Part shown: positions 5,858-9,214 of the stretch, in pieces
How the letters are laid out: the number at the start of each line of letters is the position of its first letter
Position numbering within the stretch: position 1 is the first letter of the stretch
Assembly (NCBI GenBank): GCA_020696955.1
Contig: JAJFBK010000016.1
Coordinates: 1-9,214, forward strand
DNA length: 9,214 nt
Direction of reading: 5' to 3'
From: Patescibacteria group bacterium
GTDB lineage: Bacteria; Patescibacteria; UBA1384; CAILIB01
The notes under the pieces: model-generated
Told to the model about the DNA's origin: nothing
What the model saw: only the letters and a program-made list of their open reading frames with translations
Database searches by the model: none
Translations under genes and position numbers: made by a program

Positions 5858-6861
5858 CCCAAAAGCCCCTTCGGCGCCTTATTTCCGCACTTGTTGCCAT
5901 TGCCCTTTTCGCTGTTCTCGGGGCTCTTCTTATACGGTGGGACGAACGCCAGAATCCTCAGGACACTCTGATTATCGCCGACGTGAAGCAGCCCGTATTT
6001 GCCCTCCTCTACTTGGCTGAGGAACAAGGTTACTTTGACGACCAAAATCTTACTGTTACTCTTCATCATTTTCCTACGGGAAAAGATGCGCTAAGCCAAG
6101 TTGTGGCAGGTAAGGCGCAGCTGGCAACCACCTACGAAACTCCTTTCGTTACTCGCATCCATGAAGGTAATGACCTGTTAGCGATCTCAACCCTCCACGA
6201 TTCGGCTCAGAACAAAGCCATCGTCAGCAAAAAAGAAAAAGGAATTGCCTCCGCAAAGGACCTGGCAGGGAAACGAGTGGGAGTAAACCTTGGTACAAGC
6301 TCAGAATTTTTCTTGTATCTCGTATTGACTAGCCAGGGGCTTTCCCTGAAAGACATCGTCCCAGTTCCTCTCGACTCTGATAAACTGGCAGCAGCATTAG
6401 CTTCGGGTTCGGTGGATGCCATTGCCGCCCCCAATTCAAGCGTATTTTTTTCTCAGAACAATTTGAGCCTTGAGAACCACTCACTATTTTCTTCCGATAC
6501 GTATGTAGAGATTTCCCTTCTTGCCGGAACTCGTCAGTTCGTTCAAGACAATGAGCGCAGCATCAGCAAGCTAATTACCGCACTTAATAAAGCAAAGGAG
6601 TTTGTTGAGGCAGACAGGAATTCCGCCATCGACATAATGGGGAAAATCATGCCGGAATACAGCAAGCAGGAGCTAGAAAGTCTGCTGCAGAATACTTCAC
6701 TACGTCTCCGTTTGGATAATGCCTTACTTTCTAGCATGGAAAGGGAGAGCCGTTGGATCACGAGCGGAAAACAGTACTCTAACCCTGATCCCGATTTTCG
6801 CAACAACATTTATACCCGCTATCTGAAAAGAGTGCAGCCAGAAGAAGTAACCCTCTACTAA
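5854..6861 (+). CDS. Membrane-anchored NMT1/SsuA-like substrate-binding protein
   Basis: A 335-residue periplasmic-binding-type protein of the NMT1/SsuA/ThiY class, which normally delivers nitrate, sulfonates, taurine or thiamin precursors to ABC importers. A basic n-region (MAQKPLRR) and one hydrophobic helix (9-27) lead to an outward-facing domain; there is no lipobox cysteine and no clear cleavage site, so I infer an uncleaved anchor. The opening FALLYLAEEQGYF (49-61) and the later segment SAKDLAGKRVGVNLGT (138-153 region) are characteristic of the family. The length is normal. No permease or ATPase gene is adjacent; instead the stop is 3 nt before a histidine kinase start, so the protein more likely senses a ligand for that kinase. 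The ligand is unknown. The ATG is the only good start because a TGA lies 10 codons upstream in frame; no Shine-Dalgarno is seen. Confidence 0.87.
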   Translation: MAQKPLRRLISALVAIALFAVLGALLIRWDERQNPQDTLIIADVKQPVFALLYLAEEQGYFDDQNLTVTLHHFPTGKDALSQVVAGKAQLATTYETPFVTRIHEGNDLLAISTLHDSAQNKAIVSKKEKGIASAKDLAGKRVGVNLGTSSEFFLYLVLTSQGLSLKDIVPVPLDSDKLAAALASGSVDAIAAPNSSVFFSQNNLSLENHSLFSSDTYVEISLLAGTRQFVQDNERSISKLITALNKAKEFVEADRNSAIDIMGKIMPEYSKQELESLLQNTSLRLRLDNALLSSMERESRWITSGKQYSNPDPDFRNNIYTRYLKRVQPEEVTLY

Positions 6862-6864
6862 GCC

Positions 6865-8397
6865 ATGAAAATTGGAATCAAGATCATTCTGCCCCTTCTT
6901 ATTCTGCTCTCTCTTTTGGTTGGCAGCTTGATATTTTTGGCCATTTCTACCCAACGTGACGGCCAAGCCGTAAGGCAGACCGTCGATACTGCCAGGGAAA
7001 TCAACGGAATCTCCCAACAGATTACCAGCCTGCAAAAAGAAATCGATGCAAGCGTGATTGCCTATAGATTCGTAAAGAACGAAAGCTATGTTGCCGTGAT
7101 AGCCAGGGATGAAAAAAGAATCGACGAATTAGTCGAGAGAATGGGCTCATTTCTCACTTCAAGCACTGGCCAAGATATTTTGAACCGATACAAAAGCTCC
7201 CTGGTTGGCAGCGCAAATGCCCGGGCAGATGTCATAGCTTCTTCCAGAAGTGGCAGCAGCAGCCAACAGAACTTGGATTTTGCCAAGTGGATAGACGCCT
7301 TCCGCATCAATAATGCCACCCAGACCGACCTGGTAAACTTCAGCCTTACCCGTCTTGAGGTAACAAGCGAACTCTACCGGGACATTACGAACCGGACATT
7401 TCAAATCGCTTGGGTGACGGCCATACTAGCTCCCCTTCTTTTTATATTGCTGTACGCCTATTTGAATAAGGTCATTGTAAGACCTATCCGTATTCTTTCT
7501 GGCTCCTCTTTGGCCACCGCCAAACAAGACTTCGATCACCCTATCACCAACTACGGCAATGATGAACTGGGAGAATTAGCTCTCACGTTCAATAAAATGA
7601 ACCAGCAACTGAAACAGCTCTACCAAAATCTTGATGAAAAGGTAAAAGAAAAGACTCAGGCCCTAGAGTCTGCAAACCTCAACCTACTACGAAGCAATCG
7701 AGAACTCCAAGACTTTGCCCATGTAGCCTCTCATGACCTGCAGGAACCTCTCAGAAAAATCCAGACTTTTGGAGATCGCTTAGCCACTAAATATAGCGGC
7801 TCGTTGCCAAGCGAAGGCAAGGAGTACTTAGGGCGAATGATGGGTGCAGCCGGCAGAATGAGCGCCCTTATTAATGACCTTCTTTCTTTTTCACGCATTA
7901 CCACTAAAGGCCAGCCGTTTGAGCCCGTCGATCTAAACAAGATAGCCCAAGAAGTAATCTCAGACCTTGAGATAGCTATAGAACAGGGAGGAGCAGCCAT
8001 TACGGTCGATAAACTCCCCACCGTGAACGCCGACCCTATGCAAATGCGCCAATTATTTCAAAATCTTCTCAGCAACAGCCTGAAGTATCGCTCCCCCGAA
8101 AAAAGCCCCGTGATTTCCATCTCTGCTACCCCCCTAGCAAAGGAAAAAGAAACATGCCATATTGAATTTAAGGATAATGGTATTGGTTTCGAACAACAGT
8201 ACGCTGAAAAAATCTTTGACGTCTTCCAGCGCCTTCATGGCCGAGAGGAGTTTGAAGGTACCGGAGTCGGGTTAGCCATATGTCGTAAAATAGTCGAGCG
8301 ACATGGCGGAACGATAACAGCTCAGAGCACTCCGTCAGAAGGAACAACATTTACCGTCAGCCTTCCACAGAAGCAGTTAACCGAGGAAAATTCATGA
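6865..8397 (+). CDS. Transmembrane sensor histidine kinase with HAMP domain
   Basis: A 510-residue two-component sensor. TM1 (about 7-27) and TM2 (about 181-200) flank an extracytoplasmic helical region (28-180) resembling four-helix-bundle or CHASE3-type sensors. A HAMP linker follows (about 201-255), then a short coiled coil (256-285), a HisKA domain with ASHDLQEPLR (phospho-acceptor His290) and an HATPase domain with the N box NLLSNSLKY (Asn404), G1 DNGIGF (437-442) and G2 GTGVGL (465-470). All catalytic boxes are intact. The ASHDLQEPLRK form of the H box is typical of kinases related to bacteriophytochromes, which pair with Rcp1-like single-domain regulators, exactly what follows here. 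It starts 3 nt after the binding-protein stop and overlaps the regulator by 4 nt (ATGA). I infer that it receives its signal from the upstream binding protein. Confidence 0.95.
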   Translation: MKIGIKIILPLLILLSLLVGSLIFLAISTQRDGQAVRQTVDTAREINGISQQITSLQKEIDASVIAYRFVKNESYVAVIARDEKRIDELVERMGSFLTSSTGQDILNRYKSSLVGSANARADVIASSRSGSSSQQNLDFAKWIDAFRINNATQTDLVNFSLTRLEVTSELYRDITNRTFQIAWVTAILAPLLFILLYAYLNKVIVRPIRILSGSSLATAKQDFDHPITNYGNDELGELALTFNKMNQQLKQLYQNLDEKVKEKTQALESANLNLLRSNRELQDFAHVASHDLQEPLRKIQTFGDRLATKYSGSLPSEGKEYLGRMMGAAGRMSALINDLLSFSRITTKGQPFEPVDLNKIAQEVISDLEIAIEQGGAAITVDKLPTVNADPMQMRQLFQNLLSNSLKYRSPEKSPVISISATPLAKEKETCHIEFKDNGIGFEQQYAEKIFDVFQRLHGREEFEGTGVGLAICRKIVERHGGTITAQSTPSEGTTFTVSLPQKQLTEENS

Positions 8398-8837
8398 AAA
8401 AGGAGTGCATAACCATTCTGGTTGCCGACGATGACGCCGATGACAGAATGCTTACAAAAGAGGCACTTGAAGAAAGTCGCCTCGCCAATGACATTCGCTT
8501 TGTAGAAGACGGTGTCGAATTACTTGATTATCTAAAGAACACTGGCAAATACAAGGGTGCTGACACACCTCGCCCAGGCCTGATTCTTCTTGACCTCAAC
8601 ATGCCGAAGATGGATGGTCGTGAAGCATTGAAGCATATCAAATCTGATAACGATTTGCGCCATATTCCAGTAGTGGTGCTCACCACCTCAAAAGCTGAGG
8701 AAGATATCTACAAGAGCTACGAGACAGGAAGTAACTCCTATGTAAGCAAGCCCGTTACGTTTGAGGGACTCGTAGACGTAATCCGCTCTTTAGGAAGATA
8801 CTGGTTTGAGATCGTCGAATTGCCTGCCAGCAAATAG
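8394..8837 (+). CDS. Single-domain response regulator, Rcp1-like
   Basis: A 147-residue receiver domain with nothing after it. The acidic triad DDD (12-14), phospho-acceptor Asp67 in LLDLNMP, switch Thr97-Thr98 and Lys119 (SKP) are all present, so it should be phosphorylated by the upstream kinase. An extended segment between beta-2/alpha-2 and the phospho-Asp strand (about 48-62, with a KYKGADTPRPG stretch) and a C-terminal helix ending in an aromatic RYWFEIV (135-141) are typical of the Rcp1 group partnered with phytochrome-type kinases. No DNA-binding or enzymatic output is encoded, so output must come through a protein partner, a phosphorelay or a phosphate sink. It overlaps the kinase gene by 4 nt; a GAGG element 8 nt before the ATG could serve as ribosome binding site. 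Confidence 0.94.
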   Translation: MKKECITILVADDDADDRMLTKEALEESRLANDIRFVEDGVELLDYLKNTGKYKGADTPRPGLILLDLNMPKMDGREALKHIKSDNDLRHIPVVVLTTSKAEEDIYKSYETGSNSYVSKPVTFEGLVDVIRSLGRYWFEIVELPASK

Positions 8838-8854
8838 ACTGCTTGTACGAAAAG

Positions 8855-8880
8855 GAGCCTCTTCTCGAGGCTCTTTTTTT
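8855..8880 (+). terminator. Rho-independent terminator between convergent genes
   Basis: GAGCCTC (8855-8861) and GAGGCTC (8867-8873) form a perfect 7-bp stem with a TTCTC loop, followed by seven T residues (8874-8880). It ends the binding-protein/kinase/regulator transcript 17 nt after the regulator stop. On the minus strand the same hairpin is followed by a short CCTTTT run, so it may also weakly stop the facing msrA transcript, whose stop codon (8881-8879) overlaps the T tract. Confidence 0.9.
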
Positions 8881-9214
8881 ATTCTTCTAATATCGATAAG
8901 TATTCTTTTCGCAGTTTCGACACCTTGGGAGCTATGACAATTTGGCAATACCCTTTGTCAGGGTTCTTTGCAAAATAATCTTGGTGATACTCTTCAGCTG
9001 GATAAAAAACGTCAAGCGAGGCCACCTCGGTTACCAGTGAATCCTCCCATACTCCCTCAGCATCGATTTCTTCCATCACCTTCAAAATAATTTCCCTTTG
9101 GTGCGGCTCGGTATAGTACACGGCCGAACGGTACTGAGTACCCTCATCGGCTCCTTGCCGGTTGGGAGTAGTAGGATCGTGAAGGGTAAAGAACACCCGC
9201 AGCAATTGCTCCAA
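8879..9214 (-). CDS. msrA: Peptide methionine-S-sulfoxide reductase, C-terminal part
   Basis: The last 111 codons of MsrA, a cytosolic repair enzyme that reduces methionine-S-sulfoxide in proteins. The frame is open to the window edge; the first visible codon is TTG inside the protein, not a start. Recognisable family blocks are FFTLHDPTTPNRQGADEGTQYRS (about 8-30 of the fragment) and the segment FYPAEEYHQDYFAKNP (about 70-85), both near-consensus. The N-terminal GCFW-type catalytic cysteine lies outside the window and cannot be checked. A GYC cysteine (about residue 89) is visible; whether it helps in recycling is unclear. It faces the response-regulator gene, with a shared terminator between them. 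Confidence 0.96.
   Translation of the reverse strand: MEQLLRVFFTLHDPTTPNRQGADEGTQYRSAVYYTEPHQREIILKVMEEIDAEGVWEDSLVTEVASLDVFYPAEEYHQDYFAKNPDKGYCQIVIAPKVSKLRKEYLSILEE

Noticed and set aside
5823..6020. GTG-started plus-strand frame near the predicted sensor-operon promoter
   Set aside because: Out of frame with the binding protein and covering its conserved N-terminal domain; the peptide is proline- and arginine-rich with no family features.
5854..6861. Binding protein as a component of an ABC importer in this locus
   Set aside because: No permease or ATPase gene is present in the window and the downstream genes are a two-component pair; genes elsewhere in the genome cannot be excluded.
1..9214. 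tRNA, rRNA, CRISPR array, insertion sequence or attachment site
   Set aside because: No cloverleaf-like segment, regularly spaced repeats, transposase-like frame or flanking direct repeats were seen by eye.

Overview
This is a compact bacterial window from chromosome-like DNA. Eleven protein genes cover almost all of it, and no RNA gene, mobile element or CRISPR array is visible. Stops used are TAA, TAG and TGA, and the genetic code appears standard. Two clear rho-independent terminators and one perfect Shine-Dalgarno sequence (upstream of 3368) show a bacterial host. Two genes have an extended -10 box placed exactly 6 nt before their ATG, which suggests leaderless mRNAs. The gene mix (P3A proton-pump ATPase, DUF2103-like protein, Nudix, DUF998-like protein, tight packing) would fit an uncultured, possibly small-genome lineage such as Patescibacteria. 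That placement is only a guess; no marker gene is present.

Layout. On the minus strand, 1-2258 holds a P-type H+-ATPase whose 3' end lies outside the window. It is preceded by a small exported protein (2290-2676). A terminator at 2693-2725 separates these two from an upstream minus-strand cluster read 4213 to 2730: a Nudix hydrolase with a split Nudix box, a DUF2103-like protein and a HAD-type phosphatase. A 74-bp divergent intergenic region (4214-4287) then leads to plus-strand genes: a six-helix DUF998-like membrane protein overlapping a membrane-anchored alpha/beta hydrolase.

The plus strand continues with a tight three-gene unit (5854-8837): a membrane-anchored NMT1/SsuA-like substrate-binding protein, a transmembrane histidine kinase and a REC-only response regulator. 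No ABC permease or ATPase is present, so the binding protein may act as the ligand-sensing part of a two-component pathway. This is the most interesting system in the window. A hairpin terminator at 8855-8880 ends it. On the facing strand lies the C-terminal part of MsrA (8879-9214), whose N-terminus is outside the window.
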